Position numbers and translations under genes: made by a program. The notes under the pieces are model-generated. The model worked only from the letters and a program-made list of their open reading frames with translations. It made no database searches and had not been told where the DNA came from. Below are positions 19,301 to 30,317 of a DNA stretch of 64,000 nucleotides, one piece after another. The stretch is from Acanthochromis polyacanthus (lineage: Eukaryota; Chordata; Actinopteri; Pomacentridae): assembly GCF_021347895.1 (NCBI RefSeq), contig NC_067134.1, forward strand, positions 28,665,407 to 28,729,406. Direction: 5' to 3'. Every line of letters starts with the position of its first letter. Position 1 is the stretch's first letter.

Positions 19301-22300
19301 TAATGAGATATTGTGATTTTAGAAGATTTAAGGAGCCTCAGTAACCTAAACCTTGATGATCCGTCCTGTTTTCAACATTTCTTCTTTCTGATAAATGGTT
19401 TAATTTGGCGTTTTGTTTTAAAGATAGCATGACTTTAAAACCTCAGAGTGAGAAGTTTCACATAAACGTGAGTTCCAGTTAGAGCCGTTCTAATCAGCAC
19501 GGATCAGGACAGAGATCTGAGATGTTCCATCCTGGATAAGACTGGTCTGAACATCTGCAACATCAGTCTGACAGACATGTCTCCATGTGGTCCACCAACA
19601 GCAGATGACTCCTCCTAAACTCTGTTCTTATTCTCATCAAACCACACATGATGACGATCAGAAGGTACAGATGTGAGGGTACCTCGTCCAGAGATCAGAG
19701 CTCTGAGTTCTCCCAGCAGATACTGAACCATCTTCTCTTTCTTCTCTTCATCCTGCTGAAGCTGACCTGACGTCTCCACGGTGCAGATGTTTGAGTGTCT
19801 GACAGATGTTTTCTTCATGTTTACATCCCTGACAGGAACAAACTCCTCTGATCCACCAGCCTCGGTCTGTGGAGCTCCAGCCTGGTGAAGAGGCAGCAGG
19901 TCTGGATGAGAGGACGACTGGTGGACAGCCAGAAGGATGGAGGTCCTGGGTGGAGGGCTGGAGGTCCTGGGTGGAGGGCTGGAGGTCCTGGGTGGAGGGC
20001 TGGAGGTCCTGGGTGGAGGGCTGGAGGTCCTGGGTGGAGGGCTGGAGGTCCTGGGTGGAGGGCTGGAGGTCCTGGGTGGAGGGCTGGAGGTCCTGGGTGG
20101 AGGGCTGGTGGTCCTGGGTGGAGGGCTGGAGGTCCTGGGTGGAGGGATGCTGTGGGAGCGGTGCTGGAGGGTCTGGAGGTGTCCTGGAGGTGTGAAGGAC
20201 TGCAGCAGTCTGTGAGGTTGTTTCTTGGGTGGATGCAGCTTCACTCCTGAGTGTGCAGCTGGAGGAGTGGACCGGTGGGTTCTTGGAGTGGTTCCTGGTC
20301 CACGCTGGCCGGACTGGGAACTCTTCTGGACTGGAGGGGAAGATTCATGAAAGTTCAGCTGTGATCACTGACACACACTAGAAAACCTGGGATTTCTAAA
20401 GAATGATAGAACATCTCCTCAAACACAAAGAACCCTTTCAGCTCCACCTGGCTTACTGGGACCGTATAGGAGAGTAGGTAAACGATGGAAACACTTTATT
20501 GTTATGTTCTTGTTCTTCTCATTCAGCAGCTGTCCGTCCTCTAATGGTGCCTCCTAAGGATCACGTACCTGTCTTTGTAGGGAGTTTCTTGATGCTCTTC
20601 CCTCCTAATGAGGTGGACCGTCTGGATCTGGCTGCTCCGACCTTCACTGTTCTCTGAAGACTTGGTGAGGCTTAAAGACACATTTATTATGATTTTACTT
20701 CATCTTTAAGGTGTGTTTCTCCAACCGATAGTGCTCCTCACAGTGAAGAAGCTCCATTAGCTTGATAGAGGATAACAAAACAGGCTGCTGACTGCTTTTC
20801 TCTCACTGAATTGTTTGAGTAACACTGGTAACAGGCTGTTAAATGCTTTATACTGTTAGGAAACTCATCTGACCTGCTTTTTCAGCCTGAAGGATGTCGC
20901 CCAGCAAGGCAGCACAGCGGTCCAGACCCTGATGGAGGGTGGTGACCTGAGGACAGACGGGATTATTCCAAACACATCCTAAAACACCAAACTACCACCT
21001 AACAAATCAACATCTGTCTGGAAAAAAAACAAGCAGGTTTAATCCACAAATCATTCAGCCAACGTCAGCAACCATTTAAAGACTGGAAATCAATGATTTA
21101 GAGGATGGATGGATGGATGGATGGATGGATGGATGGATGGATGGATGGATGGATGGATGGATGGATGGATGGATGGATGGATGGATGGATGGATGGATGG
21201 ATGGATGGATGGATGGATGGATGGATAAAAGGAAGGATGGATGGATGAAGGATGGATGGATGGATGAAGGATGGATGGATGGATTAAAGGATGGATGGAT
21301 GATGGATAGATAAAAGGATGGATGGATGAATGATGGATAGATTAAAGGATGGCTGATGGATGGATGGATTAAAGGAAGGATGGATGGATGAAGGATGGAT
21401 GGATGGATTAAAGGATGGATGGATGGATTAAAGGATGGATGGATGGATGGATGGATGGATGATGGATAGATTAAAGGATGGATGGATGGATGGATGGATG
21501 GATGATGGATAGATTAAAGGATGGATGGATGGATGGATGAAGGATGGATGGATGGATGGATTAAAGGAAGGATGGATGGATGAAGGATGGATGGATGGAT
21601 TAAAGGATGGATGGATGGATTAAAGGATGGATGGATGGATGGATGGATGATGGATAGATTAAAGGATGGATGGATGGATGGATGGATGGAGGACAGATGG
21701 ATGGATGGATTAAAGGATGGATGGATGGATTAAAGGATGGATGGATGGATGGATGGATGATGGATAGATTAAAGGATGGATGGATGGATGGATGGATGGA
21801 GGACAGATGGATGGATGGATTAAAGGATGGATGATGGATGGAGCACAGTGTCTCCTAATAATCCATGTTCCTGCATTCTGTACTGCTGCTCATTTCAACC
21901 ATAATCATCCTAACCAAGCTGTCCACATGTTGTTCTGGAGCTCAGATGTTCACCTGGTCCTCAGAGTCGGTGGAGTAGAGAGAGAAGGCGGGTTCAGGAC
22001 AGGAAGCTGGAGTCTCTCTGACAACAGAAGGTGGATCAGATCAGAGCTAACAGGAACACATGATGAGTTAAATGTTGTGTTTTTAAGCTGATGGACTCAC
22101 TGACTCCCTCTGGATGCTCCTGTCAGCCTCCCTGAAGTCACCGCCTGTCCAGCAGAAAGAGGAACATTTCTCTGATTTTATGTTTATTCACCACAGCTGG
22201 ATCAGATATTCTGTAGATCTAACACCTGTGAACATCTGTTCAACTCTTTAGATCTACCAGAAACCTACAAAACATTCTCTGATTGACTGAAACTGTAGCA

Positions 22301-23555
22301 GACGTCATGGATCAGAGGGTATTTTCTGCTCATCAGGGCCTTGTGAGGAAGTTTAGTGCAAAAAAACAAAAAAAATTAATATTGTGACATAATTACTGCA
22401 TGAAAACAAAGTTCTGGTGATTGTTCATGATGCTTAATAGACAGATGTAAGCAGTAAACAGGTTCTTTTTCTCCTGATCTGATCCAGAAATCTACACTTA
22501 GATCCACCAAACTTTTATTCCTCGCTGTATTCTGAAGGTTTCTACAGACTGATTTATGGAACCGTTTATTCATAAAACATGAGATAAACTGATTTTCAGA
22601 TTGAAGGAATGACAAAAACACAAACATATCTGTAAAAACATTTCATTCTAATATGACAACAAACTAATTTTGAACGTAGTTTTAATAAACGTTCACATTT
22701 CTCCTGGAGAAAACCGGTCTTTCTGGATGGTGACTATTTTCTGATTTTTAATAAATCCCTCTCTCAACATTTGGCTGCCAAATGTAAAATTAACGTGAAT
22801 ATGATGAGATATTGATGCAAATGTGCACATTTTCAATAAAATAATACTTAGTTTGAGCATTTGAACAGAACTTTTCAGAAAACTAGTAAGAGAAAAATTA
22901 ACTGTGATAAAGTTAGTAATCAGCGGAGTGCTTTCCACCTGTAGTATTTTACCTTTAGGTGCATTTTAATCAGTTTCCACCTGTAGTATTTTACCTTTAG
23001 GTGTATTTTAATCAGTTTCCACCTGTAGTATTTTACCTTTAGGTGCATTTTAATCAGTTTCCACCTGTAGTATTTTACCTTTAGGTGCATGTTAATCAGT
23101 TTCCACCTGTAGTATTTTACCTTTAGGTGCATTTTAATCAGTTTCCACCTGTAGTATTTTACCTTTAGGTGTATTTTAATCAGTTTCCACCTGTAGTATT
23201 TTACCTTTAGGTGCATTTTAATCAGTTTCCACCTGTAGTATTTTACCTTTAGGTGTATTTTAATCAGTTTCCACCTGTAGTATTTAGACTTCAGGTGTAT
23301 TATAAACAGCTGTGTTGTTTTACTGCAGTGAACAGCTCGTATCCCGCTTTAAATAATTACTATTGAGGGAAAACATCCACATCAACATGTTTTCAGTCTT
23401 CTTTAGTGGAACTAAAAACGCGTTTAATTAATATTTCATGGGTTAAAGAGGAGTGGTGAAGCTACTTTCACTGACAAACAGCTAAAAGTTGAGTTATGTA
23501 TGAAGTTAAACTCAGCTTTAGTCGGTCTTACCTTGCGTTTTGCTTTTCCTTTCAT
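16398..23555 (-). CDS. CCDC14: CCDC14, coiled-coil centriolar satellite protein
   Basis: Eleven coding exons on the minus strand, all in phase: 23532-23555, 22101-22144, 21954-22017, 20874-20946, 20569-20670, 19683-20330, 18533-18668, 18342-18463, 17923-18066, 17590-17692 and 16398-16836, giving 632 aa (human 953). Landmarks shared with human CCDC14 are [55 protein letters not shown], a coiled coil over the next exons, [17 protein letters not shown] and the C-terminal [20 protein letters not shown]. The family localises to centriolar satellites and affects centriole duplication. Exon 6 holds an in-frame 21-bp repeat (SSPPPRT) and exon 8 a three-fold 18-bp repeat (LERNQN). The tiny first exon MKGKAKRK is supported by phase only. 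An alternative exon near 17000-17150 was considered and dropped. Confidence 0.93.
18085..18200 (+). mobile_element. Non-LTR retrotransposon reverse transcriptase fragment
   Basis: The plus strand encodes [20 protein letters not shown] followed by LYLHTN. This has the YADD catalytic box and the preceding 'LG.II..(H)..Y' spacing of LINE reverse transcriptases, probably an L2/Rex-like type. It is cut off on both sides and lies antisense within a CCDC14 intron, starting about 20 bp from the acceptor of the exon at 17923-18066. Confidence 0.75.
18863..19075. mobile_element. Palindromic hAT-type MITE with 8-bp target duplication
   Basis: A 213-bp element begins CAGGGGTGTCAAACTC and ends GAGTTCGACACCCCTG, so its termini are inverted. 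Much of the interior is also inverted: CCAACACACCTGATTCAAAT against ATTTGAATCAGGTGTGTTGG. It is flanked by CTCTAGGT at 18855-18862 and 19076-19083, an exact 8-bp duplication as made by hAT transposases. It lies in a CCDC14 intron. Confidence 0.88.
19938..20147 (-). repeat. In-frame 21-bp coding minisatellite in CCDC14
   Basis: Ten near-identical copies of GGAGGTCCTGGGTGGAGGGC plus T (plus strand) encode SSPPPRT on the minus strand within CCDC14 exon 19683-20330. The unit is a multiple of three, so copy-number change leaves the frame intact. Only one or two copies carry substitutions, so the array is young or homogenised. Confidence 0.95.
21102..21835 (+). repeat. (GGAT)n tetranucleotide array with interruptions
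   Basis: A pure ATGG/GGAT run at 21102-21227 passes into interrupted blocks with GATTAAAGGATGG, GATGAAGGATGG and GATGATGGATAGATTAAAGG. Blocks of about 100-200 bp recur almost unchanged. The array is in the CCDC14 intron between exons 3 and 4; the reading frames across it are artefacts. Confidence 0.97.
22933..23285 (-). repeat. 42-bp minisatellite in CCDC14 intron 1
   Basis: About 8.5 copies of TTTCCACCTGTAGTATTTTA followed by CCTTTAGGTGCATTTTAATCAG. On the transcribed strand each unit contains AAAGGTAAAATA and CAGGTGGAAA, two donor-like words. The 42-bp length keeps a frame open across the array, but nothing supports a protein. Confidence 0.95.
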
Positions 23556-23810
23556 AGTTCTTGAACTAAACGCAGATATTCTGCTGTTTCTGAGCTGCTT
23601 CTGTTTCCGCCAAACACTTGAACTACCGATACTAATTTCTAGCTTTAGCTTTAGCCTGTCTGACTCTACGGGTGCCGGAAGAAAAACAGATTTGAAACAG
23701 ACGGCATGTCACCCACCAATCAAATTGATCTGTCAGAACGACGTCACATGTCCCGCCTACAGTGGGCGGAGTCTATCTGGCCGTTTCATTCAATGTGAAA
23801 TTAATAAATA
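23556..23810 (-). promoter_or_regulatory. Probable CCDC14 promoter region
   Basis: The 250 bp upstream of the CCDC14 start codon lacks repeats. It includes TTTCCGCCAAA, which is E2F-like, and ATTGG within ATTGATCTG/CCAATCAAAT (CCAAT). No TATA box is obvious. Assignment rests mainly on position. Confidence 0.4.
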
Positions 23811-23949
23811 AATCAAAATATTCCTATAAAGCAAATAAATATGGCAATTAAATCTATTAGAAAGTGAATAAATATATAAAATACTGTAATATTTTTTCCT
23901 CATAGGATTCACATATATATACTAATTCCACTGAAAAATAAATATATAT

Positions 23950-24300
23950 GTGATGTGTGATATGTGGGAGTGACCAGGATGGATAGGATCAGGAATGAGT
24001 ACATCAGAGGGACAGCACATGTTAGAGGCTTTGGAGATAAAGTCAGAGAGGCCAGACTGAGATGGTTCAGACATGTCCAGAGGAGAGAGAGTGAATATAT
24101 TGGTAGAAGGATGCTGAGTTTCCCACTGCCAGGCAGGAGGCCTAGAGGAAGACCAAAGAGGAGGTTTATGGATGTGGTTAAAGAGGACATGAAGGTAGTT
24201 GGTGTGAGAGAAGAGGATGCAGCAGACAGGGTTAGATGGAGGCAATTGATTTGCTGTGGAGACCCCTGAAAGGAAAAGCCAAAAGGAAAAGAAGACTGAA
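23950..24300 (+). mobile_element. Non-LTR retrotransposon 3' end (C-terminal 'RWFRHV' domain)
   Basis: A 101-codon frame at 23964-24269 reads LRWFRHVQRRES, PGRRPRGRPKRRFMDVVKED and DRVRWRQLICCGDP before its stop. This is the typical tail of many animal LINE ORFs after the reverse transcriptase (the '(R)WFGHV...GRPKKRW.D' block). It ends in a very short AAAGGAAAAG-type 3' tail. A second, shorter copy of the tail is at 48845-48915. The element is 5' truncated. Confidence 0.75.
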
Positions 24301-27300
24301 AAATAAATATATATATTTTTAAAAAACAAAGCTTGCTCATCCTTGGATTTAAATAATACCATGAAGTCTTAGCTATAATGTTTAATTTAGTTGCTCCATA
24401 GTTAATAACACTGCAGGGTCTTAAATAAAATTATTTTTTGTATAATTTTTATAAAGTTTTAATCATTAATTTGACAATTACTCAAGGAAATTTGCACTAC
24501 TAAATGACTGCAGGGTCTCAAAGCGAGGACTGAAAATTGTCAGATTTACATCTGATTACCACCACAGAAACAAAAAGAAGATTCTGTTAATCATCAGTAC
24601 CGTTGATTTGTGGCAGCGATGGGAAACTAAATCAATTTCAGAATCCTCCTTTCCTCTTTCTCTTGGTGTGTCTCACATATGAAGGCAGTATTCACATTAA
24701 AGCTGTTCGTACAGAACCACGACAACCCCAGCTTTCATTCACCATTTGTTTATTGTTTGCACACATTGATATTACAGTTTATTACCTTTAGATCATACAT
24801 GATAAGACTAAGATCTACAACATATCAAAAGTAAAGGATGAAGAAAGAGTTAAGAAAATAAGATCACTAGGTATCAATAAATCAGCCTGAAAACCAAATC
24901 ATTTCTCCCACGGAGAAACATAGTTCACTGTCACCATGACAACAGTTACAGTACAAAGATCCATAGATTAGAGGAGCTGTAATCGATCAGCAGAGTTGAG
25001 GAGTTAAATACACTGAAATGGTTGAAATTACTGTAAAAATTACAGACAGAAAATAATAAAATGAAGATTTGGATGTGCAACATTTTTATATTATATTTAT
25101 ATCTCTGTTGATTGTAGCTGTAGTGAATTATACTGAAAACACAAAGACGAGTTTTCTGAGAAGAAAATCAGACTTCAAAAGCTTTGTTTCAGGTTTTCAT
25201 CTCACATTAATACATTTAATTACACGAATGAACAAAGCTGTAATCCTTCTCAGTATTTATTAACTTTATTATTATTTGAATTCATTAAATTCTCAAGCCT
25301 GTGATCATTAATTACAGGAGAGATGAGCTCAGCAGACGAAGGAGAACACCTGGACGCTGCTGAACGCACCTGTAGGAGTTAATCTATGGAAGAACGGGCA
25401 CCGATGGAGAATCACACGATCACTGGGGAAACAGATAAGGCACGAGCATGCACGCACGCACGCACACACATATACACACACACACACACCTCAACTAACA
25501 GGGCCCTAGTTCTTTATTTTTTGCTTCTTTATTTTATATGTATTTAAAACCCAACAGTTCAACATATTTGTTTGTTAAAATATGCTGAGTGGAGCTGAGT
25601 TAGTTTCACACCAACACTCATATTTACACTATCAGCGTGTTAATATTTAGACTATTAGCATGTTAACATGTTAATATTTACACTATTAGCATGCTAACCT
25701 GTTAATATTTACACTATTAGCATGCTAACGTGTTAATATTTACACTAATAGCATGCTAACGTGTTAATATTTAGACTATTAGCATGTTAACATGTTAATA
25801 TTTACACTATTAGCATGCTAACCTGTTAATATTTACACTATTAGCATGCTAACGTGTTAATATTTACACTAATAGCATGCTAACGTGTTATTATTTAGAC
25901 TATTAGCATGTTAACATGTTAATATTTACACTATTAACATGCTAACCTGTTAATATTTACACTATTAGCATGTCAACATGTTAATATTTACACTATTAGC
26001 ATGCTAACGTGTTAATATTGACACTATCAGCATTCTAATGTGTAAATATTTACACTATTAGCATGTTAACATGTTAATATTTACACTATTAGCATGTTAA
26101 CATGTTAATAATTACACTATTAGCATGCTAACCACTGCAGCGCTAACATGACTGGAGCTACAACAGGTAAACACTTGAAAAGGTCTTTTTTTGTTTTTGC
26201 TTTCCGCTTCAGTCAAACTAAATTTCTCATCTTTTGGTGTGTTTTTTTTTTTTTTCAGTCACATCATATTCAGAATTCCAGACAGTACAACACTAATATT
26301 TATCCACGGCTAGTGTTTTGGCCATCGACAAATGAAAGGACGACTAGTTTAACAGCACAGTTTTTTCCAGGAGATAAAATGACTACAGGAGGAGACGGGA
26401 CGGTTCGTTACACCTCACATTTCGTCACGAAGGAAAGCCTAAATACTCGGAGCTGCTCCACACAGGAGGACCGTTTTCCTCTGACGTAGAATAAAACACT
26501 TTGGATGAGTTGAAGTTAGACACAGACGGCAGGAAATGAGAAGAAGATACAAAAATAAAGCTCCACTGAAACACAGTTTGCCCCGGGACTTAGTACTAAT
26601 CGATGGATGATAAAGGAGAAGAACAGGACGACATGTTGGAAAAACGTAGCAGGAAGCTTCAGCATCTGTTCTGTCTGGACAGATCTTCTGACTGACATTC
26701 AGAGCCTCGTCCAGAACGTTAGTGTTGGGCAACGGTGGAGCTATTTTGGGTCTACACGAGACTTCAACAACGAGGACAGAGAAACCTTCCACCATCACTG
26801 GTCTCCTAGCTGCCACAAAGTTTAACCTCTGGACCTGAATCCAGCTGTTCCAGCTGTCTGGGTCCAGATAAGTCGTCTAAACTGTGGTAGTGATCATGTT
26901 TTGTCCACTTTACCTGAGTCAGAGGAAGTTACAACCCTCTGCTCAGAGGAACTTTCACTCAGTACAGGATCAAGGTGCTGCTTTTCTAAATCACAATTCA
27001 AGTCAAAGTCTTAGTTTTGGACAGACAGACCTTCATGTTCCATCCTGCTGCTGACCAGTTTATGTTATCAGGAAAATAAAGAGTTCAGTGTTTACTCTTT
27101 GGGTTGATGGAGGTTATTAAAGATCCCACATGAATCCACGTTTTAACAAATTCATCAAAGTCCTGCATGTCTCCAGGATGTGAATTTAAAGCTTCAGCTA
27201 AAAGCAGCACAGTAGAGATGACAGGTTCAGTCACTTCCTCCCAGCAGACCCCATCTCATTTACACTCATCAGTTCTGACCAGAAGTCTTTAATCTCCACA

Positions 27301-30300
27301 CAAATCTGTCATGGTGTCCCATTGCTCGGTAAACTCCCAGAATGCTCTCTGTTTACCAGCACAGAACTGAATGTACTCTGTCTGCTTCCATCCCATCAAA
27401 CAGCCACACTTTCCCACACGCACGCTGAATTTAGTTAAATTATTAACAGCAACCAATAATCAATCACTAACATCCTAACACTGCACTGACTTTACCTCTG
27501 ACATTATGCGTCGCCGTAAAGCTGAACTCAAACATTTTCTAATCTACAGAAACAGTTCAGAATGTCAGAACGGTAGATTTAGGAGATCTAAACAGACTGA
27601 GGACACATGATGACGCTCAACAACAAAGAAAGACTTGATTTAACGTAGGAAATAACTTCAGATCACAGGTCAAAGTCGTCTTTCCTGTTGTCAGGTCGAG
27701 TCTTCTGGAGACGTTCAGAGTTTTCTCTACCAGTGGTTCCTGTACCTGAATTACAGCACCGAGGTTCATCCACTGCTGGGAAAAGCAGCAGATGGTTACG
27801 ACCGAATGGATAATTCATCTCCTGCTACGTTCTCCACCGTCCTGCTGCTTCACACCTGCACAGATTCAGATAAATATCTCACAGACATGGTGGTCAGAGA
27901 AGACTGGATTCAGATCAGAATTATTATTATTATTATACAGGCCATGATCCTGACCGGCCAGCAGGGGGCGCTCTGAAGCAGTGAACTCACTGACTAGATG
28001 AATGAGGAGCATTTAAAGGTGCTGAACATCCACATATCCACTCAGGATGTCTGCTTCTAAAACAGCGGTAAAAGCTCCTGTGTGATTGTGGATGATCTCA
28101 TCTTATCTTCTGCTAACCGAACGGAACCAACACAACCATCACACAACTTGGACAAACTCCATCAGAGACACAGCATCAACGGAAATATAAGGCAACAAGA
28201 CAGAAATAAAGTCACAACAGGTTCAGACACTTATTAAATGGATGCTCTGTGTTCTAAAAGGGAGGAATCAGAATAAATAAGAAGCTGAATGTTCACAGAG
28301 GTGATGTTCTACAACAACTCAGAGCTACACACCAGAAGGAAGGATTCAGTCTGCAGAGTCTGAGGTCCACCAATACGAGAAAGGAGGATAAAGTTCTCCT
28401 AAAACCAAACAAAAGGCAGAAGGTTCCTGACCTCCTCACAATCAGCTGATTCTGGTAACTTCAGTATATTTAGTAAAGCCATGTGGAGTCTCTCCTTCAC
28501 ACTGATTCTTTTCAGCTCCAGGTTCTTTCAGTAGTTTTGGGAGGAAATCTGGTGGTTTTTAATCTGCTTGAACTTTTGCAGCATCTCTGAGGCCTCAGAG
28601 CTTCACACAGACAGAACAAGAACTTCATCTCCACCAGCCTAAAGCCTCAGTCTGGATTTAGTTTAACAGAGTTTCTGTTACCGGCTGTGATCATCAAAAC
28701 TATGGGATGGAACTGTTTCCACGGCAACCCTGCACTGGATCCGTTTACTGATAATTCACTGAAGAAAACTATTTTTAAAAAATGTATTGTGGGTAAATGT
28801 TTAAGGGTTTTATCTTCAGCTGAGAGAACTTTCACTACATTTTAACAGCAGGCTCTTCTTCTGACCACAAAGTTTCTAACAGTGGAATATTCTGACACAT
28901 CTGGTTATTTATTTTCCTTATGAAGCTACAGGGATTTAAAAAGCCACAGCGCTGTACTTTAAGGGCCTGAAACTGGGCAGTTATTCATCGTAGGGAGGGA
29001 AAAGTTTGCTTTATTAAATACACTAAAGTTACCATAAAAACTAACATGTGGTTCTGAGGAACTTTACCTAAAGAATAATGAACTGGTGGACAATAAACAA
29101 CACGATCTGAAAGCAGGTAGTGATTAAAAAGTGAAGATGAAGCGGTGGACTGAAGGAAGTAGTGCTTTGGAAAAAGATTTAAACTTAAGACAAAAACACG
29201 AGGAGGAGCAGTTTAGTTCAAAGAAAAATTCACAATAAAGACTTGGTTCTTTCTGCCACTGAGGTAAATAAAGTCCTGTGGAGGAACTGAGGGTGAAAAC
29301 ATCCATGTTCTATCAGCTGTTTGTCTGAACCACCAGGATGAGCTGCAGACGGACGCCTGATGGACGTAGAAATGAGTCTACTACGATACAGAGATGAAGT
29401 ATAATTATTAACGATACATTAAAGCCAGATAGAGTCATATAGAGGACATAAGACGGTAGGTTACAGCCTGATGAGCCTCAGTCTGAACCTAAACCAGGTC
29501 TAACAGCTCTACTCTACTGCTGACTTTAACTACAGATTGTCCTCAACGTTTGGTACCAAGCTCACCGTTCACAAGTTAACCTGAGTCTTTCACAGAGACA
29601 AACCTCCATCCTCTTCATCTGTGCAGCTCAGAATCCTACATGTGAAAGCTGGAGGCCACGTTTTTTGGCACGACAAACAAAAACAGCACATCACACACAA
29701 ACAGAGACAGAAAGGAACGTCAAAGTCTCAGCAGAGGATCAAACGATAGCCGCCACCGAGCTGAGGTCTGAGACATCTGGACTCATCAACATGCAGCTAG
29801 AGAAGGACTTCATGGAGCTAAGAGGTGGAGGAAGCTTCTGGAATGCTGCTGAATTCAATGGAAAAAAGAAAAAGGAACAAACAGAAGCTTCCAGTCAGAC
29901 TTTTCCACAGCAGAGGCTGAACTGCAGATAAAGGAGGAAAAGGACCAGAAGAGGAGCTGTTCATTTTGTGCCATCAGGTGTTTGGAGGGGTTTGCTTGCA
30001 GACTAAAGCGTGTCTTCTCCATCCATTTCTGCCTGAAATCATGAGGAAATGGAAACGAGTACCACGAGCTGGCAGCAGCCCAGACTGCTGAACAACGGAG
30101 ACAAAACCACATGCAGTCGGTCCACTGGATCTTTTTTAGAGTCTGAAGGGAAGCAGACAAACCTGGACGTCTGAGGGCTGCTGGGACAGAAGGACCTGAT
30201 GAAGATCCTGAGAGGAGCTACAGGAGCTAGAGGAGAAGCTGAGGAGAAGCTGGAGGCTAACTGCTGCAGGGAAGGAGGACCTCAGGGTGTTTCAGACGGC

Positions 30301-30317
30301 AGGGCGGCGGGCGTTGA
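24301..30317. other. Gene-free stretch between CCDC14 and ARHGAP1
   Basis: I found no exon here on either strand. It contains a short CA tract near 25440-25490, a 31-bp minisatellite at 25625-26130 and otherwise mostly non-repetitive sequence from 26150 to 30317. Minus-strand AATAAA words occur at 28908-28913, 29010-29015 and about 24747. Part of the right-hand side must be the ARHGAP1 3' UTR, but I cannot place its end. Confidence 0.5.
25625..26130. repeat. 31-bp AT-rich minisatellite
   Basis: About 16 copies of TGTTAATATTTACACTATTA followed by GCATGCTAACG, with GCATGTTAACA and ACTAATAGC variants. Alternation of the two subtypes in a repeated order (compare 25660-25790 with 25790-25920) shows block duplication of about 124 bp. 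Confidence 0.95.

Noticed and set aside
19869..20250. Plus-strand glycine/tryptophan-rich frames (GGPGWRA, LEVLGGG)
   Set aside because: Antisense shadows of the CCDC14 coding minisatellite. The minus-strand frame joins conserved CCDC14 exons in phase.
21113..22091. [12 protein letters not shown] frames
   Set aside because: Translation of the GGAT tetranucleotide array in a CCDC14 intron. The tail of the 21780-22091 frame only overlaps a real CCDC14 exon on the opposite strand.
22920..23216. Minus-strand frame of repeated [14 protein letters not shown]
   Set aside because: Product of the 42-bp intronic minisatellite. The start and end coincide with the array.
26439..26816. 125-codon minus-strand frame (MAARRPVMVEGFSV...)
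   Set aside because: No family resemblance, no splice context, and overlapping frames on both strands are equally long. It looks like chance.
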